DNA of 6,334 nucleotides from Candidatus Woesearchaeota archaeon (GTDB taxonomy: Archaea > Nanobdellota > Nanobdellia > Pacearchaeales > GW2011-AR1). The translations under genes and the position numbers were made by a program. How positions within the stretch are numbered: the stretch's first letter is position 1; each line of letters begins with the position of its first letter. This document shows positions 6,310-6,334 of the stretch, piece by piece. The notes under the pieces are model-generated. The model had not been told where the DNA came from. It saw nothing but the letters and a program-made list of their open reading frames with translations, and did no database searches. The DNA lies in assembly GCA_012798335.1 (NCBI GenBank), contig JAAZNJ010000013.1, forward strand, positions 1-6,334. The letters are read 5' to 3'.

Positions 6310-6334
6310 ATGAAAAATCAAATAAAAAATGAAA
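6310..6334 (+). CDS. possible start of a downstream gene, cut by the window edge
   Basis: An ATG 20 bases after the regulator stop codon opens a frame of eight codons (MKNQIKNE) that runs off the window. There is no TATA box or ribosome binding site in the gap, so it would be co-transcribed with the regulator if real. ArsR-family genes commonly sit beside their target, such as a transporter or metal-handling protein, which makes this position plausible. The stretch is so A-rich that an ATG by chance is easy, so the call is weak. Confidence 0.25.

Overview
The window is strongly A+T-rich and reads as chromosomal DNA of a small-genome archaeon, most likely from the DPANN group (Pacearchaeota/Woesearchaeota-like). 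Three things point that way. The Lhr-type helicase is of the archaeal form. All four complete genes have an A/T-only TATA-like box centred about 25-28 bases upstream of the start codon and no Shine-Dalgarno sequence, which is the layout of leaderless archaeal transcripts. The base composition and compact spacing also fit. The taxonomic call is an inference: no rRNA or ribosomal protein gene is present to confirm it.

Layout from left to right. Positions 1-84 are non-coding as far as can be seen. An Lhr-family DEAD/DEAH helicase occupies 85-2673 on the minus strand. A 100-base divergent promoter region (2674-2773) separates it from a 166-residue soluble protein of unknown function (2774-3274, plus strand). 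That gene converges, with a 27-base gap, on leuS (3302-5788, minus strand), a full-length leucyl-tRNA synthetase of bacterial type with its editing domain intact. A 147-base divergent region (5789-5935) holds the leuS promoter and the promoter-operator of a 117-residue ArsR/SmtB-like winged-helix regulator (5936-6289, plus strand). A possible further reading frame starts at 6310 and leaves the window.

The genes do not form one pathway. The helicase (nucleic-acid repair or RNA handling) and LeuRS (translation) are housekeeping genes on separate promoters, and no two complete genes share an operon. The most specific signal is at the right end: the small regulator carries six cysteines in CxC and CxCx3C clusters, and a perfect 7-base inverted repeat (ATATGAA-N6-TTCATAT) lies between its TATA box and its start codon. 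The spacing matches classical ArsR/SmtB operators, so an autoregulated metal or thiol sensor is likely, with its target gene perhaps just beyond the window edge.

I see no mobile element, CRISPR array, tRNA or rRNA, and no clear sign of a wholly new system. The points worth a second look are the regulator with its operator, an unusual Walker A sequence in the helicase, and a bacterial-type LeuRS in an archaeal setting.
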